Both the position numbers and the translations under genes were made by a program. A DNA stretch of 64,000 nt, taken from assembly GCA_963695805.1 (NCBI GenBank), contig CAVOHV010000003.1, positions 248,001-312,000 of the forward strand, read 5' to 3'. Below the pieces are notes generated by a model that did not search any database, was not told the origin of the DNA, and saw only the letters and a program-made list of their open reading frames with translations. The first letter of the stretch is position 1. The number at the start of each line of letters is the position of its first letter. Source of the DNA: DASUPK01 sp963695805. GTDB taxonomy: Bacteria; Actinomycetota; Thermoleophilia; Solirubrobacterales; 70-9. This document shows, piece after piece, positions 16,341-24,936 of the stretch.

Positions 16341-17528
16341 TTAGACGCGCTGGATCAGCGTGCCGGTGCCGAGCCCGCCGCCGCAGCACATGGTCACCAG
16401 GCCGGTCTCCTTGTCGGAGCGCTCCAGCTCGTGGAGCAGCGTGGTGATCAGGCGCGCGCCGGTGGAACCGAGCGGATGGCCGATGGCGATCGCGCCACCG
16501 TTGACGTTGACGCGATCCATGTCGGGCTCCAACTCCCGGCGCCAGGCTGCGACCACGGAGGCGAAGGCCTCGTTGATCTCGACCAGGTCGATGTCGTCCA
16601 TCTTCATCCCGTTGCGCTTCAGGATCAGCTGCGTCGCGGGGATGGGCCCGGTCAGCATCATCACCGGGTCGACGCCGACGGTCGTCTGGTCGACGACCTT
16701 GGCGCGCGGTGTGACGCCGAGCTCGTTGGCCTTCTCGGCGGTCATCAGCAGCACCGCTGCCGCGCCGTCGGAGACCTGCGAGGAGTTGCCGGCGGTGATC
16801 TTGCCGTCCTCCTTGAAGGCCGGCTTCAGGGAAGCCAGCTTTTCGGCGCTGTCCTCGGTCGGGGGGCGGATGCCCTGGTCGGTGACGTAGGTGTCGCCGT
16901 TGTTCTGCCAGGGGATCATCTCGCGCTCGAAGCGGCCCTCCTCCGTGGCCTGGTGGGCGAGCTGGTGGGAGCGGAGGCCGATCTCGTCGAGCTCAGAGCG
17001 GGGGATCTCCCACTTGTCGGCGATCATCTCGGCGGAGATTCCCTGCGGCACGAGGTTGTAGCGCTCGAGCAGCTGAGGAGAGAAGGCGAAGCCGTGCTCC
17101 TTCATCACCTCGGCGGAGTCCGCGAAGGAGATGTGGCCCATGTGCTCGACGCCGCCGCCGATGGCGACGTCGTGGACGCCGGAGGCGACGAGCGCAGCGG
17201 CGAAGTTGACGGCCTGCTGAGCGGAGCCGCACTGGCGGTCGACGGTCGTGGCCGGAGTCTCGATAGGCAGGCCGGCCTCGAGCCAGGCGTTGCGGGCGAT
17301 GTTGATGCCCTGCTCGCCGAACTGCTGCACGCAGCCGGCGACGACGTCCTCGACCTCGGAGGAGTCGATGCCGGCCCGCTCGATCACGGCGTCATAGGTC
17401 TTGGCCAGCAGATTCGAGGCGTGGGCGTCCTTGTAGTAGCCCTTCTCCTCGTGGCCACGCCCAACCGGAAGCCGGGCGGCCTCCACGATCACGACCTCGC
17501 GTCCACCGAACTTTCCGTTCTCAGCCAC
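16341..17528 (-). CDS. Acetyl-CoA C-acyltransferase (thiolase)
   Basis: 395 residues. Nucleophilic Cys100 in TTVDRQCGSAQQAVNF, GGAIAIGHPLGSTGAR with the catalytic His, and the C-terminal MCCGGGLGTGTLIQRV with the second Cys. Cleaves 3-ketoacyl-CoA or condenses two acetyl-CoA. The operator at 17594-17611, shared with the acyl-CoA dehydrogenase, argues for a catabolic role. Degradative and biosynthetic thiolases cannot be told apart with certainty here. Confidence 0.93.
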   Translation of the reverse strand: MAENGKFGGREVVIVEAARLPVGRGHEEKGYYKDAHASNLLAKTYDAVIERAGIDSSEVEDVVAGCVQQFGEQGINIARNAWLEAGLPIETPATTVDRQCGSAQQAVNFAAALVASGVHDVAIGGGVEHMGHISFADSAEVMKEHGFAFSPQLLERYNLVPQGISAEMIADKWEIPRSELDEIGLRSHQLAHQATEEGRFEREMIPWQNNGDTYVTDQGIRPPTEDSAEKLASLKPAFKEDGKITAGNSSQVSDGAAAVLLMTAEKANELGVTPRAKVVDQTTVGVDPVMMLTGPIPATQLILKRNGMKMDDIDLVEINEAFASVVAAWRRELEPDMDRVNVNGGAIAIGHPLGSTGARLITTLLHELERSDKETGLVTMCCGGGLGTGTLIQRV

Positions 17529-17593
17529 CTCTTGCCTCCTCAGTCGGTTTCTTCAAGCAACCAAGTCTCTCAGACCTGAGCATACACCTATTG

Positions 17594-17611
17594 ACTGGCG
17601 AGTCAGCCAGT
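17594..17611. promoter_or_regulatory. Palindromic operator upstream of thiolase
   Basis: ACTGGCGAGTCAGCCAGT has perfect ACTGG/CCAGT arms with 8-nt spacing, as at 12229-12246. It lies 66 nt upstream of the thiolase start and overlaps the stop codon of the upstream SnoaL-like gene. Its repetition before two beta-oxidation genes supports a shared TetR-family repressor. Confidence 0.65.
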
Positions 17612-18010
17612 ACCCCGGGCCGCATCTCGAGCCTCCTCGGGGTCGAAGAAGGCGGCCATCCGCTCCGGCCGCTCAGCCTCCTCGTCGTCATAGAAGAGCA
17701 CCAAGGTGAAGTCCTGGAGCGGCACCTCGCCCACGCTCAGGCGGGTCGCCAGGTGCCAGCGACCCCTCATCAGGAGAGCATCGGCGACCTGCTCGACGCC
17801 GAGTAACTCGAACCGGTTCTCCTGCCAGGTTGCGACCCAGTCGCGCATCCACCGCCTGAAGTCCTCTCCCCGGTAGGTGCCCGCGTCGGGGAAGCTGGGA
17901 TCGGGGGTGAACTCGAAGTCCGTTCCCGCCTCATCGAGCCACTTCTCGTACTCGCCTGCGTTCCAGAGCTCCACTAGGTGCTCAGCCCATTCGACCCGGT
18001 CGCTCGCCAC
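17603..18010 (-). CDS. SnoaL-like / NTF2-fold protein
   Basis: 135 residues. Opening WAEHLVELWNAGEYEKWLDE, then FEFTPDPSFPDAGTYRGEDF and a final VLFYDDEEAERPERMAAFFD show the NTF2-like cone fold used by SnoaL cyclases, ketosteroid isomerases and many proteins of unknown role. No obvious catalytic Asp/His pair can be named. Its stop overlaps the thiolase operator. It diverges from the 3-hydroxyacyl-CoA dehydrogenase. Confidence 0.75.
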   Translation of the reverse strand: MASDRVEWAEHLVELWNAGEYEKWLDEAGTDFEFTPDPSFPDAGTYRGEDFRRWMRDWVATWQENRFELLGVEQVADALLMRGRWHLATRLSVGEVPLQDFTLVLFYDDEEAERPERMAAFFDPEEARDAARGTG

Positions 18011-18027
18011 GGCTCGACTCTACGCGG

Positions 18028-18041
18028 ATCACGGGCGTGAT
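18028..18041. promoter_or_regulatory. Perfect palindrome in the 3-hydroxyacyl-CoA dehydrogenase promoter
   Basis: ATCACGGGCGTGAT is a perfect 6-2-6 inverted repeat ending next to TAGACA, the apparent -10 of the gene starting at 18054. Position between two divergent genes suggests an operator; it differs from the ACTGG-type sites. Confidence 0.4.
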
Positions 18042-18053
18042 AGACAGACCCGC

Positions 18054-18881
18054 GTGGCGGGCAGCCCGACATACGAGCGACCCGCGGTCGCCGGCAGCGG
18101 GACGATCGCCACCGGTCTCGCGGCCTGCGCGAGCGTGGCCTCCAGGGTCATCGTTCTGGCCCGCTCCGACGCCTCGGCCTGGAAGGCGGAGGAACAGGCC
18201 CACGCTCTGTCGGCGAAGGTCGACGGCGGGGACGCCAAGCGGATCAAGGTGACCACCCTCCCCGGCGACCTGGCCGACTGCGACCTGGTGGTCGAGGCGG
18301 TGGTCGAGGAGCTCGGGGCGAAGGCCAACGTGCTCAGCTCGGTCGGCGACGCCGCGGCGGATGCCGACCTCGCGACCACCACCTCCTCACTCTCGCTCGA
18401 CGAGCTCGGGTCGCAAAGTGGCCACGCCGGGCGCGTTTTCGGACTGCACCCCTTCAACCCGGTGGCGAAGATGCAGCTGATCGAGCTCTGCCTGCCCGAC
18501 GCGGCCGGCGAGCAGATCCGCCCGCGGGCGCGCGCCTGGTGCGAGGCGATCGGCAAGACGGTGGTCGAGGTGCCGGACGAGCCCGGCTTCGTCGTCAACC
18601 GGCTGCTCTTCCCGTACCTCTTCGACGCCGTCCGCCTGATGGAGCAGACCGGCATGGAGGCAGAGGACGTCGACCGCTGCATGACGCTCGGCGCCAACTA
18701 CCCGATGGGGCCGCTGGCTCTGGTCGATCTGATCGGGGTGGACGTGGCGGTGGCGATCGGCGAGGCGCTGTACGCCGACAGCGGCGAGGAGCATCACCGC
18801 CCACCGGGCCGGCTGATCGCCCTGGTGGACCAGGGCAAGCTCGGGCGTAAGTCGGGCGCCGGCTTCTACGAGTACGACTAG
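18054..18881 (+). CDS. 3-hydroxyacyl-CoA dehydrogenase
   Basis: 275 residues: Rossmann loop AVAGSGTIATGLAA (11-24), ADCDLVVEAVVEELGAKANV, the catalytic-His motif VFGLHPFNPVAKM, VEVPDEPGFVVNRLLFPYL, and the C-terminal domain ANYPMGPLALVDLIGVDVA. Oxidises 3-hydroxyacyl-CoA (or 3-hydroxybutyryl-CoA) with NAD. The first Gly of the usual GxGxMG loop is kept but the loop is short. GTG 18054 is chosen since TAGACA lies 7 nt upstream and no ribosome site exists. It shares CTAG stops with the M28 gene. Confidence 0.9.
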   Translation: MAGSPTYERPAVAGSGTIATGLAACASVASRVIVLARSDASAWKAEEQAHALSAKVDGGDAKRIKVTTLPGDLADCDLVVEAVVEELGAKANVLSSVGDAAADADLATTTSSLSLDELGSQSGHAGRVFGLHPFNPVAKMQLIELCLPDAAGEQIRPRARAWCEAIGKTVVEVPDEPGFVVNRLLFPYLFDAVRLMEQTGMEAEDVDRCMTLGANYPMGPLALVDLIGVDVAVAIGEALYADSGEEHHRPPGRLIALVDQGKLGRKSGAGFYEYD

Positions 18882-19828
18882 CGTCCGCCGTTCAGGTCTA
18901 TGACCAGCTGGGCGACGGTCTCGCCCACCTCGTCCAGCACCGCGGGGTCCAGCTTGTCGGGGGTGTCCTCGACCGTGTCGGCGTAGGGATAGTTGAAGTC
19001 GATCAGGTCGATCGACGGAATCCCCTGCTCGAGGAACGGGATGTGATCGTCGATGACCCCGCCCTGGACGCCGGGCGGGAAGGTGTCGGCCGCTCCGACC
19101 TGCTCCGCCGCGTGGCGCAGCTGCTCCCAGAGAGCCTGGTTCGAGTTCGCCTCGCGAGCGATCCGGGCGCCCCGGTTGGCGATGTAATCGAGCAGGATCA
19201 TGTCCCCGATCTGTCCCGGGTGGGCGACCGCGTAGGCCCTCGATCCCCGCAGGGCACAGAACTGGAAGTCCCTGTCGCTGCAGCCCGGCGGGTCTTCTTC
19301 GCCGTCGAAGAGCACGAACCGGATCTCGCGGTGGTCCTTGGGCAGCTCGGCGCCGAGCGAGCGGGCGAGCCCAATCACCGCGGCGGTGCCGGCGGCGCTG
19401 TCGTTGGCGCCGACGAACCCCATCGGGTGCCATTCGGTGTCGTAGTGGGCGCCTATCAGGATCGCCGGGGCCCGCCCGGGCAGCACACCGACGATGTTCC
19501 GGAGACCCTGCTGCGTCCCAGTGCTGGGGAACGGCTCGAGCCGACCGCCGGGCAGCATCGGCCGAAGCTCCGTCGCGAGCTGACGAAGCTGCGGCGAGCC
19601 CGCGGGTCGCTGCCCGACCGCGACCTGGCGCTGGAGGAGGGACCACGCCCCAGCGCCGTCGAAGCGGTTCGCCGACGACGAGGAGTCGCTGCCGCCGCAT
19701 CCGGCGACGGCCAGAACAGCGAGCGCGACCAGTCCCGCGCGGAAAAGCGGTCCGGCCCTAGGCCGCCTGCTTGCCCTTGCGCTTGACGCGCGACTTCGAT
19801 GCGAATGGCGGCACCGCCGGCTCGTCAT
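18878..19828 (-). CDS. M28-family zinc peptidase, lipoprotein
   Basis: 316 residues. Lipobox LAVLAVAGC near residue 43, so the protein is probably lipid-anchored outside the cell. The M28 metal ligands are visible: GAHYDTEWHP, FVGANDSAAGTAAV, LFDGEEDPPG and DDHIPFLEQGIP. This layout also fits glutaminyl-peptide cyclase-like M28 members. The only in-frame ATG (19828) overlaps the upstream gene by 71 nt and gives a long Arg-rich lead before the signal, so the true start may be a non-standard codon closer to the lipobox. Confidence 0.82.
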   Translation of the reverse strand: MTSRRCRHSHRSRASSARASRRPRAGPLFRAGLVALAVLAVAGCGGSDSSSSANRFDGAGAWSLLQRQVAVGQRPAGSPQLRQLATELRPMLPGGRLEPFPSTGTQQGLRNIVGVLPGRAPAILIGAHYDTEWHPMGFVGANDSAAGTAAVIGLARSLGAELPKDHREIRFVLFDGEEDPPGCSDRDFQFCALRGSRAYAVAHPGQIGDMILLDYIANRGARIAREANSNQALWEQLRHAAEQVGAADTFPPGVQGGVIDDHIPFLEQGIPSIDLIDFNYPYADTVEDTPDKLDPAVLDEVGETVAQLVIDLNGGR

Positions 19829-20051
19829 GGCGACCGGAACGATCCCAGATCACATCCGCCTCAGAAACGCCCTGCTTGGTGGCCTCGGCCTCGACCTCGG
19901 ACCAAGGGAGCTGCGCTTCGGGGAGGTCATCCCACCGCGCGAGGTCGAGTGCCTCCAGCGCGCCCTCCAGAGCAGGACCTCGGTGCTCCTCCGAGCGGAG
20001 CACCGCCCTGACTACCTCGAGCTGCTTATCGCTGAACCGGACGACCCACAT
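19758..20051 (-). CDS. Hypothetical protein, 97 aa
   Basis: Begins MWVVRFSDKQLEVVRAVLRS, is acidic in the middle (EGALEALDLARWDDLPEAQL) and ends with a very basic tail KSRVKRKGKQAA that could bind nucleic acid. An AGGAGG lies just before the ATG (CTTGAGGAGGCCACATG). Family not recognised. Lies upstream of, and overlaps, the M28 lipoprotein gene. Confidence 0.6.
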   Translation of the reverse strand: MWVVRFSDKQLEVVRAVLRSEEHRGPALEGALEALDLARWDDLPEAQLPWSEVEAEATKQGVSEADVIWDRSGRHDEPAVPPFASKSRVKRKGKQAA

Positions 20052-20132
20052 GTGGCCTCCTCAAGACCCACTGGATTGCGGGCAACGTAGAGCCCTAAAC
20101 GGACGGAAGGGAAAGTCCCTGCAAGCGAGGAC

Positions 20133-21425
20133 CTAGGCGCTCTGGGGGTGGATCCGAACGGCCTCGATCCGGTTCTCGCGAACCGACTCGACCCGGATCT
20201 CGTAGCCGTCGGCCGTGATCAGATCGCCCCGCTTCGGCAGCCGGCCGAGCTCCCCGAAGACGTAGCCGCCGACGGAGTTGTACGCATCGGTGTCCACGGG
20301 CAGCTCGATGCCGCGGTCGGCGAGATCGCCGAGCGAGACGTGTCCCCTGACATACCAGTCGCCGTTCGCGAGCTGCCTCAGCGAGCCGGCCAAGGGGTCG
20401 GTCTCGTCCTCGATCTCCCCTACCACCTCCTCGAGGATGTCCTCGACGGTGACGATCCCCACCGTCCGCCCGTACTCGTCGACGACGACGCCCATCGATG
20501 AGCGCTGGCGCTGGAGCTCGGTGAGAAGGTCGTCGAGTGGCTTGGTCTCGGGGACGATCAGGGCGTCACGGATCGTCGGTTCGATCATCGCCTCGGGACC
20601 CTCGGCCAACATCAGCCGCACCAGCCTAAGAGCGTGGACGATGCCGCGCACGCGGTCCGCGTTGCCGTCTTCCACGACGACCAGCCGGTTGTGCCCCGAC
20701 GAGATGCAGAGGTTGAGCGCGTCTGAGACGGTCGCCGACGCATCGACCGTGACCACCGCCGGAATCGGCGTCATCACCTCGCGGGCCTCCTGCTCATGCA
20801 GGTGGAAGACACCGCCCAGCATGGTCGCCTCTCCCGGGTCGAGTTTGCCTCGCACCGCCGACTGCGCGATCAGCACCTGGAGGTCCTCGGGGGTCGGCTG
20901 GTCCTCGTCGAGCTCTTCCGGCCGGATACCGAAGAGGCGGACCACGCCGTTGGCCAACCAGGTCAGCGCCACGGTTAGCGGAGCCGTCAGCCGGCGGAAC
21001 CAGTTCAGGGGGCCCGCGAGACGACGTGCACTTTCCTCCGGCCGCGCGATTGCGAACAGCTTCGGCCCCTGCTCGCCGACCACAACGTGCAGTGCGGTGA
21101 CCAGCGCGTAGGCGATCGCGACGGAGATCGCGACGGCGACCCCATGGGAGAGCCCGCCGAAGATCGGCTCGATCAGCTTGGCGACGGCAGGTTCCCCGAG
21201 GAAGCCGATCCCGATCGAGGCCATCGTGATTCCGAGCTGGCAGGCGGACAAGTACTCGTCGATGTCGTCGAGCTGCCGGAGGACCGCTGCGGAACCCCGG
21301 GAACCTTCCGAGGCCAGCTGTTCGAGCTTGGACCGGCGGGAGCGGACGAGCGCGAACTCGGCCGCGACGAAGACACCGTTGATCGCGATCAGGACGAACA
21401 GCAGAACGAGAAGGACGGCGCTCAT
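20133..21425 (-). CDS. CNNM/HlyC/CorC family membrane protein (DUF21-CBS-CorC)
   Basis: 430 residues: N-terminal DUF21 membrane domain with about four helices (VLLVLLFVLIAINGVFVAAE first; NGVFVAAEFALVRSRRSKLE is the family mark), two CBS domains at about 210-330 (MTPIPAVVTVDASATVSDAL and VDEYGRTVGIVTVEDILEEV), and a C-terminal CorC_HlyC domain about 345-425. Members are linked to Mg/Co efflux or membrane homeostasis; the older hemolysin label is not meaningful. GGGAGGACGAG precedes ATG 21425. Confidence 0.92.
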   Translation of the reverse strand: MSAVLLVLLFVLIAINGVFVAAEFALVRSRRSKLEQLASEGSRGSAAVLRQLDDIDEYLSACQLGITMASIGIGFLGEPAVAKLIEPIFGGLSHGVAVAISVAIAYALVTALHVVVGEQGPKLFAIARPEESARRLAGPLNWFRRLTAPLTVALTWLANGVVRLFGIRPEELDEDQPTPEDLQVLIAQSAVRGKLDPGEATMLGGVFHLHEQEAREVMTPIPAVVTVDASATVSDALNLCISSGHNRLVVVEDGNADRVRGIVHALRLVRLMLAEGPEAMIEPTIRDALIVPETKPLDDLLTELQRQRSSMGVVVDEYGRTVGIVTVEDILEEVVGEIEDETDPLAGSLRQLANGDWYVRGHVSLGDLADRGIELPVDTDAYNSVGGYVFGELGRLPKRGDLITADGYEIRVESVRENRIEAVRIHPQSA

Positions 21426-21589
21426 CTCGTCCTCCCGTCAGGCGGGTGGTCGGCTGAATCGATCACGCCCGATCGGGCGCGCGTACTTCGAGGGAGGTCG
21501 TCGTCGGTCACTGGCGACGAGCCAAGGCTACCGAACGGCCTGGCAGTGTTTGTGCCGCGGCCTCCGTCGCCGCGAAGCACCGCCGTTGA

Positions 21590-21868
21590 TCAGGCGAGGT
21601 CCTCCACCTTCTTCGCCAGCTCGAAGTCGTTCTCGGTGAGGCCGCCCTGGGCATGCGTCGAGATCGCGACCTCGACCTGGCTCCAGGAGATCGCAATGTC
21701 AGGGTGGTGGCTCATCTCCTCGGCGGGTGCCACCAGCGAGTCGACGAACTTGACCGAGCCCACGAAGTCTCCGCGGTCGAAGCTCTTGACGATGTACTCG
21801 CCCCGCTGGCGCCAGCCATCGAGCCCCTTGAGCCGCTCCTTGATCTCCTCGTCGCTCAGAAGTGCCAT
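21590..21868 (-). CDS. 4a-hydroxytetrahydrobiopterin dehydratase (pterin-4a-carbinolamine dehydratase)
   Basis: 92 residues. The active-site motif EMSHHPDI (His54, His55, Asp57) and the later STHAQGGLTENDFELAKKV are diagnostic. Recycles oxidised pterin cofactor; in bacteria without aromatic hydroxylases a role in molybdopterin or folate chemistry is possible. ATG 21868 is only 9 nt from the divergent GTG at 21878, so the two promoters must overlap each gene's coding start. Confidence 0.92.
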   Translation of the reverse strand: MALLSDEEIKERLKGLDGWRQRGEYIVKSFDRGDFVGSVKFVDSLVAPAEEMSHHPDIAISWSQVEVAISTHAQGGLTENDFELAKKVEDLA

Positions 21869-21877
21869 ATTCGTCGG

Positions 21878-22819
21878 GTGCGAATCGCCAGTCTGGTTCC
21901 GTCGGCGACCGAGATGCTATTCGCCCTCGGTCTGGGCAATCAAGTGGTCGCCGTAACCCACGAGTGTGACTACCCGCCGGAGGCAACCCGCAAGCAGCCT
22001 CTGACCCGGAGTCTGGTCCTGCCAGATTCGGCGGCAACAAAAACCGCCGCCGGACCTACAGCTGGCGAGATCGATGCCGAGGTGCGACGGCTGACCGGCG
22101 AGGGGCGCCACCTGTACGAGCTCGACGAGCGCACGCTGAGCGAGCTCGACGTCGACCTGATCGTCACCCAGGCGGTCTGCGAGGTCTGCGCGGTCTCCTA
22201 CGACGACGTCATGGCCGTGGCCGCCCGCCTCCCGTCGCTCCCGCAGGTGATCTCGCTCGACCCCTCGAACCTCGCCGACGTGCTCGCCGACGTCCCGCGG
22301 CTGGGCGAGGCGGCCGGGGTCGCCGACCGGGCCATCGCTCTACGTAACGATCTCGAGCGACGGCTCGAGGATGTCCGTGCCGCCGTCGAAGGCGCGTCCC
22401 GCCCCAGGGTGCTCGCCCTTGAATGGCTCGATCCGCCATTCATCGGAGGCCACTGGGTGCCCGAGATGATCGGGATCGCGGGCGGCCAAGACGTGCTCGG
22501 CGTCGCCGGAGCCAAATCCCGCACCGCGGAGTGGGATGAGCTCGCCGCGTCTGCTCCCGACGTGATCGTGGGGATGCCCTGCGGCTGGGACGCAATAAGG
22601 GCGCGTGCCGAGGTCGAGGGCCGCGCGGCGGAGGTTGGGTCGCTCGGCGCGGAGCGGATCTGGGCGGTCGATGCCGCAGCCTCGTTCTCCCGCCCCGGCC
22701 CGCGCCTGGTGGAGGGAACGGAGCTCCTCGCCCACCTCCTCCACCCAGATAGGGTTGACGCCCCCGCAGGGGTGACCTTCCAGCCAGTCGGCCTAACGGC
22801 TCCCGCAGGGCGTTCCTAG
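21878..22819 (+). CDS. Cobalamin/iron-siderophore-type periplasmic binding protein (BtuF-like), no signal peptide
   Basis: 313 residues. Core TroA/BtuF-like fold: RIASLVPSATEMLFALGLGN, VAVTHECDYPP, LDVDLIVTQAVCEVCAVSYD, EWLDPPFIGGHWVPEMIGIA, SAPDVIVGMPCGWD. These match cobalamin-binding ABC proteins, but the protein begins directly at the fold with no signal or lipobox and no ABC partner genes nearby, so a cytosolic cobamide or metal role is possible. GTG 21878 lies 7 nt after a TATTCG hexamer. Confidence 0.8.
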   Translation: MRIASLVPSATEMLFALGLGNQVVAVTHECDYPPEATRKQPLTRSLVLPDSAATKTAAGPTAGEIDAEVRRLTGEGRHLYELDERTLSELDVDLIVTQAVCEVCAVSYDDVMAVAARLPSLPQVISLDPSNLADVLADVPRLGEAAGVADRAIALRNDLERRLEDVRAAVEGASRPRVLALEWLDPPFIGGHWVPEMIGIAGGQDVLGVAGAKSRTAEWDELAASAPDVIVGMPCGWDAIRARAEVEGRAAEVGSLGAERIWAVDAAASFSRPGPRLVEGTELLAHLLHPDRVDAPAGVTFQPVGLTAPAGRS

Positions 22820-22829
22820 GAGGAGAGAG

Positions 22830-23603
22830 ATGGGCCTCAACTGGGCCGAACACACCGTCGAGATCGAAGCGCCGATCCAGACCTGCTTCGACGCGATCAC
22901 CGACTACGAGACTTTCCCGAAGTGGCAGAGTGCGGTGGTCGACACCGAGGTGCTCGACTGGGATGAGCAAGGGCGCGGCAAGCGGGTCCGCCTCTTCATT
23001 GACGCCAAGGTCCGCAAGGTCGACTACACCCTCGACTACCGCTATGACGAGCCCGAGCGGATCGAGTGGGACTTCGTGGAGGGCAACGGCATCAATGATG
23101 CGGACGGCCACTACCTGTTGGAGGATCTCGGCGACGGCCGGACGCGGGCGACCTACAACTTGGGTCTCGAGGTCGGGATCCCGCTTCCCGGGCCGGTCGC
23201 GCGGCGCGCACACCGCTCGACCCTGAAGGCGTCGGTCGAGGACCTGAAGCGCGAGGCGGAGCGCCGGGCGGCGTCGGCCACCCACGCGCACCAGGACGAT
23301 CCATCGAGCCAGCGCGAGAGGCAGTTCGCCGAGCAGGTTGGGATCGAGGGGCCCGAGCGTCGCTCGGCTGCTCCACCCGCACCCGAACAGTCGGACGACT
23401 GGGGCTCGGACGGATCGCACTCCGTCGCCGAGCTGCCGGGCCTGCTGGTCGGCGAGGCCGCTTCGATGGGCCGCCGCGTGGCAGGCGAGGGCGTGGGAGC
23501 GGCGCGCCGCGCCGTCGGCATGGGGCTCGACGTAGCCGGCGCCGTCCGGAGCCGCGCCGGCCGCCTGCTGGGGCGCGGGCGGACCGACAACCACCCGCGC
23601 TGA
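22830..23603 (+). CDS. SRPBCC-family protein (polyketide cyclase-like) with long C-terminal extension
   Basis: 257 residues. Residues 1-145 form a START/Bet v1-like fold (EHTVEIEAPIQTCFDAITDY, FPKWQSAVVDTEVLDWDEQG, ATYNLGLEVGIPLPG). The following 110 residues are basic then Ala/Gly-rich and ends RSRAGRLLGRGRTDNHPR, likely disordered. AGGAGGAGAGAG precedes the ATG. Binds an unknown hydrophobic ligand. Separated by 10 nt from the BtuF-like gene, so probably co-transcribed. Confidence 0.78.
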   Translation: MGLNWAEHTVEIEAPIQTCFDAITDYETFPKWQSAVVDTEVLDWDEQGRGKRVRLFIDAKVRKVDYTLDYRYDEPERIEWDFVEGNGINDADGHYLLEDLGDGRTRATYNLGLEVGIPLPGPVARRAHRSTLKASVEDLKREAERRAASATHAHQDDPSSQRERQFAEQVGIEGPERRSAAPPAPEQSDDWGSDGSHSVAELPGLLVGEAASMGRRVAGEGVGAARRAVGMGLDVAGAVRSRAGRLLGRGRTDNHPR

Positions 23604-23635
23604 GGCCGCCCCGCTCGATCCGCAATCATCACGGC

Positions 23636-24088
23636 GTGGACGAGGTCAGCTTCGAGCTCGCGGCCGCCGGCGGCGACTTCCCCGACGACCTGAGGCAGAT
23701 CAAGATCGAGGTGAACGGCGTCGAGCTGCCGGAGCTCGTCCGAGAGGCCGAGCTGCCCTCCGCCCGATCGAACGACGAGGAGGACATGGCCGGGAACTAC
23801 ATCGGGCTGGTCGCCGGCTACATGCGGATCGATCTCGCCGGCCAGTTCCTCGGCGGACAGGGGACGCCCATGTTCGACGGCTCTCAAGAGAAGACGCAAC
23901 TGCTCGGCTGTGGATGCGGCGAGGTCGGCTGCTCGCCGCTGATGGCCCGGGTCACGGTCACTGACGAGACCGTCATCTGGGAGGAGTTCGAGCAGCCCAC
24001 CAGGCCCGACTGGGACTACGAGGGCTTCGGCCCGTTCACTTTCGACCGCGCCCAGTATGAGCAAGCGCTGATGGCGATCGACGACTAG
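23636..24088 (+). CDS. Conserved hypothetical protein with Cys-rich loop
   Basis: 150 residues, GTG start. Acidic N-terminus, then AGNYIGLVAGYMRIDLAGQF and a KTQLLGCGCGEVGCSPLMAR segment that has three Cys in a CGCGEVGC pattern, followed by ETVIWEEFEQPTRPDWDYEG. The Cys cluster followed by VTVTDETVIWEEF suggests a small barrel with a structural metal, but I do not recognise the family by name. Stop codon overlaps the rhomboid gene's stop in a shared CTAG. Confidence 0.7.
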   Translation: MDEVSFELAAAGGDFPDDLRQIKIEVNGVELPELVREAELPSARSNDEEDMAGNYIGLVAGYMRIDLAGQFLGGQGTPMFDGSQEKTQLLGCGCGEVGCSPLMARVTVTDETVIWEEFEQPTRPDWDYEGFGPFTFDRAQYEQALMAIDD

Positions 24089-24936
24089 CCGGCTACGGCT
24101 AAGGCGCCGGCGAAGGTCGCCGCAATCATCACGATGATGCCGACGAGCTCGAGGGCGAAGCCCCCACGGCCGCTCATCCGACGCTCGACGACCAGGACCA
24201 GGCCGGCAGCCACGGCCCCGCCGATCAGGCCGCCGATGTGGCCGCCCACCGAGATCCCGGAAATCGAGAAGGTGAGCACCAGGTTGAGCACGATGAAGAG
24301 GCCGAACTGGGAGGCGATCGCCTCCATGCCGCGGCCCCGCGCGATCACCACGACCGCGGCCATCAGGCCGAAGATCGCTCCGGAGGCGCCGACGGTGAGC
24401 GAATTGGGATCGACGAGCAGGGCCCCGAGCGAGCCCGCGATCAGCGAGACGAAGTAGATGCCCAGGAAGCGCGGGGTGCCGATTCCCGGCTCGAGGATGC
24501 TGCCCGCCACGTAGAGGACGTACATGTTGAGGAGCAGGTGAAGGAACCCTGCGTGCAGGAAGCCGCCGGTGATCACCCGCCACCAGTCGCCATTGGCAAC
24601 GTCGGGTCCGCGCAGCCCCGCGTCGTGGATCACGGTGCCACCGCCACTGAGCGACCCGGACCCCCCGCCCGCCAGCTCGACGATGAAGACGATCACGTTG
24701 ATCGCGATCAGCGCGATCGTGGCGGGCATCCTTCCCGCGGTAGGGCTGAAGGCGCCGGCGCCGGCCCTCACCTTCGTCGTCTGCGCGGCACACTCGGGGC
24801 AGCGCATCCCGACAGAGGTCGACGTCATGCAGTCAGGACAGATCGGGCGACCGCAATTCGAGCATGAGACGCCGGTCTCCCGATCCGGGTGCCGGTAACA
24901 GGTCTGCCGCTGCTCGGTGCTGGCCTCCATCTTCAT
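24085..24936 (-). CDS. Rhomboid intramembrane serine protease with N-terminal zinc finger
   Basis: 283 residues. N-terminal B-box-like zinc finger (CYRHPDRETGVSCSNCGRPI with further CPDC and CPEC pairs), then six membrane helices. The catalytic dyad is Ser in TVGASGAIFGLMAA and His in VGGHIGGLIGG; the family mark GGFLHAGFLHLLLNMYVLY is present. It should cut membrane proteins within the bilayer. The start ATG at 24936 (or 24930) abuts the hairpin repeat (24937 onward), so the natural leader may be disrupted. Confidence 0.93.
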   Translation of the reverse strand: MKMEASTEQRQTCYRHPDRETGVSCSNCGRPICPDCMTSTSVGMRCPECAAQTTKVRAGAGAFSPTAGRMPATIALIAINVIVFIVELAGGGSGSLSGGGTVIHDAGLRGPDVANGDWWRVITGGFLHAGFLHLLLNMYVLYVAGSILEPGIGTPRFLGIYFVSLIAGSLGALLVDPNSLTVGASGAIFGLMAAVVVIARGRGMEAIASQFGLFIVLNLVLTFSISGISVGGHIGGLIGGAVAAGLVLVVERRMSGRGGFALELVGIIVMIAATFAGALAVAG

